From DASTHS01 sp035718085 (GTDB lineage: Bacteria; Actinomycetota; Acidimicrobiia; Acidimicrobiales; Palsa-688), in the NCBI GenBank assembly GCA_035718085.1, contig DASTHS010000033.1, positions 1 to 11,361 on the forward strand: DNA of 11,361 nt, given 5' to 3'. The position numbers and the translations under genes were made by a program. Positions within the stretch are counted from its first letter, which is position 1. Each line of letters opens with the position of its first letter. Below are positions 5,202-11,361 of the stretch, in pieces. The notes under the pieces were generated by a model. That model worked only from the letters and a program-made list of their open reading frames with translations. It had not been told where the DNA came from and ran no database searches.

Positions 5202-6647
5202 TCAGGGCCGGGGACGGCGGCCGAGGAGCCCGAGGAGCTGGTGCACCGAGACCACGTTGGCCCCGCGCTCGGCGACCAGGCCGCGCACCCGGTTGTCGTC
5301 GGTCGCCACGACGACGGGTCGGGCGGGGTCGGCGCGCTCGACGAGGTCGATCAGCACCTCGTCGGCGTCCTCGCCCGCCGGGGAGAAGCCCGTGCGCACC
5401 AGGGAGCGGGGACGTGAGGGCACCGGCGGCATCACCTCCGCCGGGTGGCCGTCGAAGATGACGTGGACGTCGACGCCGGTGCGGGCCCGCAGCTCGCCCA
5501 GGGCATCGACGAGCGTGCGGCGCTGCTCGGGGAGGGTGGTGCCGGGCCAGCTCTGCAGCGTGACGTTGTAGCCGTCGACCAGCAGCAGCGCGCCTCGTGT
5601 GCGCACCAGGCGGTCGGCCCACTCGACGGTGTCGTCGAAGACGCCTCGGGGCACGGGCACCGGCGTGCGGCGCCTGCGCCCGGCGGGCCGGGCACCGGGT
5701 CGGCCGGCCGGCGGCCCCGGCAGCGGCGCCACCACGCCGGCCCCGGTCGACGGCGGGCCCGCCGCAGCCGCCGGGGCCGGGGCCCCTGCCCGGTCCAGCG
5801 GCCCGGGGAGCTGCTGCACCAGCGAGGTCGCGGCCCGGGCGAGCGCGTCACCGAGCGCCCGCGCCGCCGCCGCGGCATCGGCGACGGCGGCCCCGGTTGC
5901 GGCCCTCCCGGCGAGGGCGGTGTCGAGGGCGTGGCCAGCCTCGGCCCCGCGCTGCGTCGCCCGGTGCAGCTGCGCCTGCAGGCGGTGCGCCTCGGCCAGC
6001 AGGGCGTCGCAGGCCGCTTCCGCCTGCTGGCGCCGCTCGTCGGCCAGGGCGGCGCGGCGCTCCGCCGAGGCGGCCACTTCCTCCGCCGCGTGCGCGGCGC
6101 GACGGGCGAGCTCGGCGGCCCGTTCCGCCCCGGCGACGGCTGCCTCGGCCGCCTCGGCACGGCGTCGCTCGGCGCGAAGGTCGGCCGTGCGGGCGTCCAG
6201 CTGGGCGAGGGCGGCGGCGCGCTCGGCGTCCGCCCGGTCGCGCGCCGCCTCGGCCGCCTCGAGGCGTCGCTGCAGCCGGCGGTCGTCACCGGCGGCCGGC
6301 TCCCTGGGGGCCCGGTCGGCCGCCAGGGCCACCAGCTCAGCCTGCCAGCCCTCCGGACGGGCCAGCCACAGCCACGACGCCCGGCTCATCGAGGCCCCGT
6401 CGGCGGCGCGGGCCGCCCGCTGGCGCAGGTCGTCGTCGGCGTCGACCGCTCGCCGCACCGTCTCGAACGCCTTGGCGCCCCGCAGGCGGGTCATGGTGAG
6501 CAGCGGCCGCATGGCCCGGGGGGCCTCGACCGGCGGCGTGGCCGCGGCCTCGGTCCGCACCTTGCGCCACACCGCCTCGAGCGCCTCGCGGAGCAGGGGG
6601 GTGGGCACATCGGCGCAGGCGGCGTGCGCGGCGTCGGGCTCCCCCAC
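5202..6647 (-). CDS. Coiled-coil protein with C-terminal NYN (YacP/Rae1-like) nuclease domain
   Basis: The 481-residue protein has three parts. The N-terminal region (about 14-110) is helical and includes MSRASWLWLARPEGWQAELV (87-106). It resembles the N-terminal part of actinobacterial NYN-domain proteins, whose role is unknown. Residues about 120-275 are a long Ala/Arg/Glu coiled coil, followed by a Pro/Ala linker (280-330). The C-terminal NYN domain (about 352-475) is of the YacP/DUF901 type, a PIN-like fold. It keeps the acidic residues expected for metal-dependent RNA cleavage: D358 and N361 in LLLVDGYNVTL, D399 in VHVIFDGH, D427/D429/E430 in GEDADEVLIDLVE, and D450/D451/N452 in VVATDDNRVRGL. 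The B. subtilis relative Rae1 cuts mRNA on the ribosome, so an RNA-decay role is likely but inferred. The start is GTG at 6645-6647 without a Shine-Dalgarno; a -10-like TAGCGT 7 bases upstream suggests a leaderless message. Confidence 0.88.
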   Translation of the reverse strand: MGEPDAAHAACADVPTPLLREALEAVWRKVRTEAAATPPVEAPRAMRPLLTMTRLRGAKAFETVRRAVDADDDLRQRAARAADGASMSRASWLWLARPEGWQAELVALAADRAPREPAAGDDRRLQRRLEAAEAARDRADAERAAALAQLDARTADLRAERRRAEAAEAAVAGAERAAELARRAAHAAEEVAASAERRAALADERRQQAEAACDALLAEAHRLQAQLHRATQRGAEAGHALDTALAGRAATGAAVADAAAAARALGDALARAATSLVQQLPGPLDRAGAPAPAAAAGPPSTGAGVVAPLPGPPAGRPGARPAGRRRRTPVPVPRGVFDDTVEWADRLVRTRGALLLVDGYNVTLQSWPGTTLPEQRRTLVDALGELRARTGVDVHVIFDGHPAEVMPPVPSRPRSLVRTGFSPAGEDADEVLIDLVERADPARPVVVATDDNRVRGLVAERGANVVSVHQLLGLLGRRPRP

Positions 6648-6654
6648 CGGTGCG

Positions 6655-6664
6655 ACGCTACCGT
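6655..6664. promoter_or_regulatory. Overlapping divergent -10 elements, both probably leaderless
   Basis: The plus-strand decamer ACGCTACCGT holds TACCGT (6659-6664) for the rightward gene and, on the minus strand, TAGCGT (6655-6660) for the leftward gene. They share the central TA at 6659-6660. TACCGT ends 8 bases before the GTG at 6673; TAGCGT ends 7 bases before the GTG at 6647. Neither gene has a Shine-Dalgarno, and the whole intergenic gap is 25 bp. No -35 match is clear on either side. Confidence 0.45.
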
Positions 6665-6672
6665 CGGCGGTC

Positions 6673-6951
6673 GTGGTGCACGCCTTCGTGTTGATCGACG
6701 CCCTGCCCCAGCGGGTGGCCGCCCTGGCCGGTGAGCTGGCCGACGTGGCCGGGGTCGCCGAGGTCTACTCGGTGGCCGGCCACGCCGACCTGGTGGCGGT
6801 GGTGCGGGTGCGCCGCCACGACGAGCTCGCCGACGTGGTCACCCGGCGGATCTCGGCCCTCGAGGGCATCACCGACACCCGGACGCTGATCGCGTTCCAG
6901 GCCATCAGCCGCCACGACCTCGACGCCCTCTTCGACCTCGGCGCCGAGTAG
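6673..6951 (+). CDS. Stand-alone Lrp/AsnC ligand-binding (RAM) domain protein
   Basis: This 92-residue protein consists only of the effector-binding and oligomerisation domain of Lrp/AsnC regulators, with no helix-turn-helix. It starts V-V-H-A-F-V-L-I-D (the usual 'MVxAFVLI' strand). It continues with VAGVAEVYSVAGHADLVAVV (25-44), where the G-x-x-D-L ligand-loop signature is present. It ends with RTLIAFQAISRHDLDALFDL, a tail typical of actinobacterial single-domain members. Such proteins form ring-like oligomers that sense amino acids or similar small molecules and may pair with a full-length Lrp partner, but the ligand here is unknown. The tandem GTG codons at 6673 and 6676 are both possible starts; the first agrees with the family and with the -10 spacing. 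It is the only plus-strand gene in the window, divergent from the NYN gene and convergent with the giant surface protein. Confidence 0.9.
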   Translation: MVHAFVLIDALPQRVAALAGELADVAGVAEVYSVAGHADLVAVVRVRRHDELADVVTRRISALEGITDTRTLIAFQAISRHDLDALFDLGAE

Positions 6952-6957
6952 GCCCCC

Positions 6958-6992
6958 GCCGGGGGTGCCGGCCGGCCGCCGACACCCCCGGC
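6958..6992. terminator. Perfect 10-bp hairpin between convergent genes
   Basis: GCCGGGGGTG (6958-6967) and CACCCCCGGC (6983-6992) form a perfect 10-bp stem around a 15-base loop that itself contains CCGGCCGG. The hairpin begins 7 bases after the stop of the AsnC-type gene and ends 5 bases after the stop of the giant gene, reading toward each. It fits a bidirectional terminator of the actinobacterial kind that lacks a T-tract. Confidence 0.6.
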
Positions 6993-6996
6993 CTCC

Positions 6997-7623
6997 TCAG
7001 AAGCCCGCGGTGGAGACGATCGGCACCGACGAGCCGGCGCCGCCGAGCGAACCGAGGAAGGGCATGCGCCCGAAGGAGAACACGCCTCCGTCGGCGGCGA
7101 CGAGCGTGTAGCCGCTCGAGTCGGCAGCGGGGATGACGCCCACGATCGGCCGCACCAGCGCCAGGTCGCCCGTCGACCCGAAGAACCGGGCGTCACCGAA
7201 GCTGAACACCCCGCCGTCGGCGGCCACCAACCAGTAGCCGCCCCCGTCGGCGGTGCGGGCGACCGACACCACCGGCTTGGCCAGGTGCATGGCCCCGGTC
7301 GACCCGAAGAACCGGGCGTCGCCGAAGCTGAACACCCCGCCGTCGGCGGCCACCAGCCAGTAGCCGCCCCCGTCGGGGGTGGCCGCCATCGAGACGATCG
7401 GCTGGGAGAGGGCGATGCCGGCGAGGGAGCCGAAGAAGGCGGCGCTGCCGAAGTTGGCCACCCGGCCGTCGGAGGTGGCGAACCAGTAGCCGCTGCCGTC
7501 GGGCAGGGCGGCCATGCCGACCACGCTGCGGCCGACGGCGAGGTCGGTGCCGTCGTTGAGGAACGGCGCCTGGCCGAAGGGGGTGATGCGCCCGTCGGCG
7601 CCGAGCACCCAGTAGCCGCGCAG
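6997..7623 (-). repeat. Five 42-residue GYWLV.ADGGVFSFG repeats (C-terminal head)
   Basis: Five units begin RGYWVLGADGR, GYWFATSDGR, GYWLVAADGG, GYWLVAADGG and GYTLVAADGG, each followed by a strand with FG..xFFGS and ending in P(I/V)VS(M/V)..TPDGG. The 126-bp period is exact between units 3 and 4, whose DNA (from about 7175 and 7301, some 80 bp) differs at only about three positions. Such repeats are common at the C-termini of secreted proteins of Acidimicrobiia and related actinobacteria and probably form blades of a beta-propeller. Five units would be few for a closed ring, so this may be incomplete or may dimerise. Confidence 0.8.
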
Positions 7624-10600
7624 TGCCGGCCCCGAGGTGGTGGTCGGCGCAACCGTGCCCGGCGCCGTCGTGGTCGGCGCCACCGTCGTCGTGGGTGCCA
7701 CCGTCGTCGTCGGCGCCACCGTCGTCGTCGGCGCCACCGTCGTGGTGGGCGCCACCGTCGTCGTGGGCGCCACCGTGGTGGTCACCGCCTGCACGCCCTG
7801 GGCGGTGGTGGCCTGCGACGGGGTGTTGGTGCCGTCACCGGAGTAGCTGGCGGTGATGGCGTGGCTGCCCACGGTCAGGTCCGACACCGCGCAGCGCGCC
7901 GTGCCCCCCGAGAGGGCCACGGCCGCGCAGAGGGTGCGGGTGGCCGACGAGGTGACGTCGGTGAAGGTGACCGTGCCCGTCGGCGAGGCGCCGGTCACGG
8001 TGGCGGTGAAGACCAGGGCGTCGCCGGAGGTCGACGGGTCGGTGCCCGTGGTCAGCGCCACGGTGGTCGACGACGTCGTCGGCGCCGGGGCGTCGACCTG
8101 CTGGGGCAGCGATGCCGAGGCCGGCGTGTCGTTCCGGTCGCCGCCGTAGGCGGCCACGATCGAGTGGGCACCCTGGGTCAGGCCGCTGGTGGTGCAGGCG
8201 GCGGTGCTCCCTTGCACCGGGGTGGTGCAGAGGGTGGCGACGGTGCCGTCGGCGGCGACGTCGTCGAAGGTCACCGTGCCGGTGGCCCCGGGGGCGCCGG
8301 CGACCGTGGCGGTGAAGGTGAGGGCTGCGCCGGCAACCGACGGGTCGGCGCCGCTGGTGCGGGTGACGGTGACCGTGGCCGGCGCGGGGTCGACCTCCTC
8401 GGAGAGCACCGACGAGGCCGGGGCGTTGGAGGCGTCCCCGCCGTAGCGGGCGACCACGGCGTGGGCGCCGGTGCCGAGGCCGGCCACGTCGCAGGTGGCG
8501 GCGCCACCGCCGAGCGGCACCGAGGAGCACAGCGTGGTCGTGGACGCGCCCACCACGTCGGTGAAGGTCACCGTGCCGGTCGGCGACGTGCCGGTCACCG
8601 TGGCGGTGAACGCCAGCGCCGAGCCGACCGTCGCCGGGTCGCTGCCCGTGGTGAGCTTCTCGGCCACCACCGGGGCGGTGACCGCCGGGCCGTCGACCTG
8701 CTGGGAGGTGACGCCCGTCGACGGCAGGTCGCCGGCGTCACCGCCGTAGGCGGCCACCACGGCGTGGGCGCCGCTGGTCAGCGAGCTGACGGCGCAGGAG
8801 GCGGTGCCGCCGCTCAGCGTGGCCACGCACAGCTGGGTGGCGCCTGCGGGCGTCACGTCGCTGAAGGTCACGCTGCCGGTGGGGGTGCCGGAGGCGCCCT
8901 TGACGGTGGCGGTGAAGCTGAGGGCGTCGCCCTGGGTGGAGGGGTCGGTGCCGGTGGCGAGGGTCACGGCGGTGGTGGTGGCCTGGGCGGAGCCGGCCTG
9001 CTGCACGTCCTCGGTGGTGACCCCGTCGGAGGGCCCGCTGGTGGCGGAGCCGGGGTAGCTGGCCACGATGGCGTGGCTGCCGACGGCCAGGGCGCTGGTG
9101 GTGCAGGTGGCGACGCCGTTGCCGCCGATCGTGGCGGCCGGGCACAGGGTCGCCGAGCCCTGCGGGGTGACGTCACGGAACGCCACCGTGGCGCCGGCGA
9201 CCCCCGAGCCCCCGGTGACGGTGGCGCTGAAGGTGAGGGTGGCGCCGCTGGCGGCGGGGTCGGTGCCGGTGGTGAGGCCGACCGTGGTCGACGTGGGCAC
9301 GGGCAGCACCTCCTCGGTGGTGGTGCCCGACGAGGCGGCGTTGCCCGCGTCGCCGCTGTAGGCAGCGACGACGGCGTCGGCGCCGGCCGGCAAGGCAGTG
9401 GCCGTGCAGGCGGCGGTGCCGCTGCTCAGGGCCGCGCCGGAGCAGATGGTGCTGACGGCACCCCCCGGGGCGATCTGGCTGAAGGTCACGGTGCCGGTGG
9501 GTGCCGACCCGGTGACGGTGGCCTGGAACGTGACCGGGCTGCCGAGCTGCGAGGTGGCGCCCGAGCCGTTCGCCGGCGCCACGGTGGTCGTGGTGGCGGC
9601 GAGGGGGGCGGGGTCGACCTGCAGGGTCGCCACGCCGGTCGAGCCGAGGTCGTCGGCGTCACCGGCGTAGGCGGCCGACACGGCGTGGGCGCCGACCGGC
9701 AGCCCGTTGGGGACCGAGCAGGTGGCGGCGCCCCCGCTGAGGGCGGTCGCGGCGCAGAGGACGGTGGCGCCGCTCGAGGTGACGTCGGTGAAGGTGACCG
9801 TGCCGGTCGGGGCGTCGCCGCCGGTCACCGTGGCGGTGAAGCGCAGCGGGGTGCCGGTCGTCGCCGGCGACTGGCCGCCGGCGAGGGCGACGGCGGTGGT
9901 GGTGGCCGCCCGCTGCACCGTCTCGGCGTAGCTGGCCGACGACGGCCCGTTGTCGGCGTCGCCGGAGTAGTCGGCGGTCAGGGCGTGGGCCCCGGCCGCG
10001 ACCGCCTGCTCGGTGCAGGTGGCGGTGCCGCCCGCCAGGGCGACAGCGTTGCAGACCACCGTCGGCGTGCCGCCGCTGCGGTCGGTGAAGGTGACGGTGC
10101 CGGTGGGGTTGAGCCCGCCGGTGACCGTGGCGGTGTAGGTCAGGGCGCCGCCGGCCGCCTCGGGGTCGGTGCCCCCGGTGAGGGCCACGGCGGTGGAAGT
10201 CGCCGCCACCGTGACCGCCTGGCTGAGGGCCCCGACCGCCGGCGCGTCGTCCTGGTCGCCGGAGTAGCTGGCGGTGATGGCGTGCTGGCCGACGGCGAGG
10301 GTGGCGACCCGGCAGGAGGCGGTGCCGGAGCTGATCGGCACGGGGCCGCCGCAGAGGGTGCTGGCCGTGCCGCCGGCAGGGAGGTCGGTGAAGGTGACGG
10401 TGCCGCCGCCGTTGGAGACGCTGGCGGTGACGGTCACCGGGCTGCCGACCACCGCGGTGGGCGCCGACGACGACGCGGTGACCACGGTTGGCCGCTGGGT
10501 GACCCGCTGGGCCATCGTGGCGGTGGCGGGGCTGTTGGCGGCGTCGCCGGAGTAGGCGGCGGTCACCTGGTGGAGGGCCACCGCCGGCGCCGGGTCGGCG

Positions 10601-11361
10601 CAGCTGGCGCTGGCGGCGCCGGCCGCAGTGGCGGTGACCGCCGCCTGGCACAGCTGCACCGGGGTGGCGCCGTCGATGCTGTCGGTGAAGGTCACCGTGC
10701 CCCCGAGGGTGCGGGTGCCGGTGACGGCGGCCCGGTACTGCACCGGCGTCCCGTAGGTCGACGGGCTGCCGCTGGACGTGAGGGCGACGCCGGTCGGCCC
10801 GACGACCTGCGCCATGCTCGACGAGACGGTGGTGAAGTCGCCGGCCGGGTCGTCGAACACGGCGGTGAGCGTGTGGGTGCCGGGGGTGAGCGCCGAGGTG
10901 GTGCAGGTGGCGGTGCCAGCGGCGACCGCCACGTCGGCGCAGGAGGCCAGCGGGGTCTGCGACGCCCCGTCGGGGGTGTCGAAGAAGCTGACCGTGCCGG
11001 CCGGTGCCAGGCCGGCGGGCGGGTTGTCACCGGGCGTGACGGTCATGGTCAGGGTCAGCGGCGAGCCGGTGAGCGACGGTGCCGCGTTGGAGGTGAGCGA
11101 CCCGGTGGTGACCCGGCGGGCCACCGTGAAGGTGACCGGGGCGGCCGTCGACGGGAGGGTGTTGGCGTCGCCGGTGTAGGTGGCGGTGACGCTCTCGGCA
11201 CCGGCGGGCAGGGTGCCCACGCTGCACGCCGCCGCCCCGGCGGCGAGCGCCACGCCGCCGCAGCCTGCGGGCACGGTGGCGGGGGCGCCGGAGGTGGACA
11301 CGGGGAAGCTGACCGTGCCGCCGGGGGTGCCCGACCCGGTCACGGGGGCGGTGGCCGCCCG
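6997..11361 (-). CDS. Giant Ig-repeat surface protein, 5' end beyond window
   Basis: The last 1454 residues of a larger protein are visible. The frame is still open at 11361, and the residues there (R-A-A-T-A-P-V-T-G-S-G-T-P) are already inside a domain, so the GTG at 11343 is not the start. From the N-terminal side there is one partial and eleven full bacterial Ig-like domains of about 95-103 residues (Big_3_5-like). Typical motifs are TFTATVTG..PTGTVTFTDV and G.HA(V/I)(V/T)A.YSGD. Then come a (VAPTTT)n linker (7640-7790) and five 42-residue repeats built on GYWLVAADGGVFSFGDARFFGS (6997-7623). All 24 cysteines fall as one pair per Ig domain, 10-15 residues apart, which suggests disulfides outside the cell. 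A secretion signal would lie beyond the window. There is no LPXTG or C-terminal membrane helix; the protein ends at VSTAGF. The architecture suggests a stalk carrying a terminal propeller-like head for adhesion or wall attachment. Function is inferred from form only. Confidence 0.92.
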   Translation of the reverse strand, partial: RAATAPVTGSGTPGGTVSFPVSTSGAPATVPAGCGGVALAAGAAACSVGTLPAGAESVTATYTGDANTLPSTAAPVTFTVARRVTTGSLTSNAAPSLTGSPLTLTMTVTPGDNPPAGLAPAGTVSFFDTPDGASQTPLASCADVAVAAGTATCTTSALTPGTHTLTAVFDDPAGDFTTVSSSMAQVVGPTGVALTSSGSPSTYGTPVQYRAAVTGTRTLGGTVTFTDSIDGATPVQLCQAAVTATAAGAASASCADPAPAVALHQVTAAYSGDAANSPATATMAQRVTQRPTVVTASSSAPTAVVGSPVTVTASVSNGGGTVTFTDLPAGGTASTLCGGPVPISSGTASCRVATLAVGQHAITASYSGDQDDAPAVGALSQAVTVAATSTAVALTGGTDPEAAGGALTYTATVTGGLNPTGTVTFTDRSGGTPTVVCNAVALAGGTATCTEQAVAAGAHALTADYSGDADNGPSSASYAETVQRAATTTAVALAGGQSPATTGTPLRFTATVTGGDAPTGTVTFTDVTSSGATVLCAATALSGGAATCSVPNGLPVGAHAVSAAYAGDADDLGSTGVATLQVDPAPLAATTTTVAPANGSGATSQLGSPVTFQATVTGSAPTGTVTFSQIAPGGAVSTICSGAALSSGTAACTATALPAGADAVVAAYSGDAGNAASSGTTTEEVLPVPTSTTVGLTTGTDPAASGATLTFSATVTGGSGVAGATVAFRDVTPQGSATLCPAATIGGNGVATCTTSALAVGSHAIVASYPGSATSGPSDGVTTEDVQQAGSAQATTTAVTLATGTDPSTQGDALSFTATVKGASGTPTGSVTFSDVTPAGATQLCVATLSGGTASCAVSSLTSGAHAVVAAYGGDAGDLPSTGVTSQQVDGPAVTAPVVAEKLTTGSDPATVGSALAFTATVTGTSPTGTVTFTDVVGASTTTLCSSVPLGGGAATCDVAGLGTGAHAVVARYGGDASNAPASSVLSEEVDPAPATVTVTRTSGADPSVAGAALTFTATVAGAPGATGTVTFDDVAADGTVATLCTTPVQGSTAACTTSGLTQGAHSIVAAYGGDRNDTPASASLPQQVDAPAPTTSSTTVALTTGTDPSTSGDALVFTATVTGASPTGTVTFTDVTSSATRTLCAAVALSGGTARCAVSDLTVGSHAITASYSGDGTNTPSQATTAQGVQAVTTTVAPTTTVAPTTTVAPTTTVAPTTTVAPTTTVAPTTTAPGTVAPTTTSGPALRGYWVLGADGRITPFGQAPFLNDGTDLAVGRSVVGMAALPDGSGYWFATSDGRVANFGSAAFFGSLAGIALSQPIVSMAATPDGGGYWLVAADGGVFSFGDARFFGSTGAMHLAKPVVSVARTADGGGYWLVAADGGVFSFGDARFFGSTGDLALVRPIVGVIPAADSSGYTLVAADGGVFSFGRMPFLGSLGGAGSSVPIVSTAGF
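7667..7783 (-). repeat. 18-bp tandem repeat encoding the VAPTTT linker
   Basis: Six units of 18 bp run back to back from 7667 to 7774, with a partial unit to 7783. The plus-strand unit is close to GTCGTCGTCGGCGCCACC, with one or two third-position changes per unit. It encodes (V-A-P-T-T-T)n, a flexible Pro/Thr-rich spacer likely to be extended and possibly O-glycosylated. A further VAPTTT copy lies at about 7637-7660 after a short interruption. Copy number could vary by slippage. Confidence 0.85.
7790..11361 (-). repeat. About 300-bp tandem Ig-domain repeat array (11 full, 1 partial)
   Basis: Unit borders fall near 8090, 8395, 8695, 9005, 9310, 9610, 9920, 10210, 10505, 10805 and 11115. The most conserved DNA in each unit is the segment encoding GTVTFTDV (for example at 7960, 8562, 9786, 10084, 10388 and 10682). 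The eight C-terminal units share the opening (T/A)TTxV.L..GTDP...G..L.FTATV. The four N-terminal ones are more divergent in length and sequence, and unit 3 has a longer inter-cysteine loop. Confidence 0.85.

Noticed and set aside
5445..6734. Plus-strand open frames opposite the NYN gene (429 and 300 residues)
   Set aside because: They are antisense shadows of the coiled-coil region. Only the last part of the frame ending at 6951 is a true gene, the AsnC-type protein from 6673.
7667..7783. Possible CRISPR-like array
   Set aside because: The 18-bp units are contiguous without spacers and keep the VAPTTT reading frame.
7853..11179. A regular series of short plus-strand frames (about 70-130 residues) with the recurring theme VKVTVPVG..PVTVAVK
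   Set aside because: The series looks like a gene family but is just the antisense of the conserved GTVTFTD and TATVTG strands of each Ig unit, repeated with the 300-bp period.
11341..11361. GTG at 11343 as the true start of the giant protein
   Set aside because: The frame is open to the window edge and the residues before and after the GTG are in the middle of an Ig domain; no signal peptide follows.

Overview
The window is very GC-rich DNA (well over 70 % G+C by eye), densely packed, with GTG starts about as common as ATG. It looks like an actinobacterial chromosome, most likely from the class Acidimicrobiia. The evidence is a sepH-type septation gene, which is an actinobacterial hallmark; a PimB-like glycosyltransferase; and a huge Ig-repeat surface protein with a Val-Ala-Pro-Thr-Thr-Thr linker and a C-terminal set of 'GYWLVAADGGVFSFG' repeats, an architecture I associate with Acidimicrobiia. 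The class assignment is an inference.

Region 1 (1-6647) is a run of minus-strand genes, listed in order of transcription. It begins with a coiled-coil protein ending in a NYN/YacP-type nuclease-like domain (5202-6647), then a 67-residue Cys-rich protein (4917-5120), sepH (3062-4840, read here from a GTG with a good Shine-Dalgarno), and a PimB-like GT4 glycosyltransferase overlapping the end of sepH (1915-3081). These are followed by an SRPBCC/polyketide-cyclase-like protein (1392-1853), a thioredoxin-type glutathione peroxidase (873-1361) and a SpoU/TrmH RNA 2'-O-methyltransferase (33-860). The first few codons of another gene, possibly pheS, may follow at 1-23. Gaps are short and promoter-like -10 hexamers (TANNNT) occur in several of them, so this is probably several short transcription units rather than one operon.

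Region 2 (6648-6996) holds one plus-strand gene, a stand-alone Lrp/AsnC effector-binding (RAM) domain protein (6673-6951). It is divergent from the NYN gene across only 25 bp. Two opposed TANNNT hexamers share the same TA in that gap, each sitting 7-8 bases from its start codon, so both transcripts may be leaderless. A 10-bp perfect hairpin separates this gene from the convergent gene to the right.

Region 3 (6997-11361) is one minus-strand open frame that runs off the right edge: the C-terminal 1454 residues of a giant, presumably secreted protein. It carries eleven complete and one partial bacterial Ig-like domain of about 100 residues, each with exactly one pair of cysteines, then a Pro/Thr linker encoded by an 18-bp tandem repeat, then five 42-residue repeats of probable beta-propeller type.

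Most of the window is recognisable housekeeping. I do not see a clear undescribed multi-gene system (no CRISPR, transposase, phage or toxin-antitoxin locus). The points most worth following are the histone-tail-like insertion in SepH, the conserved-looking Cys-rich small protein beside it, the symmetric leaderless divergent promoter, and the regular Cys-pair pattern of the giant surface protein.
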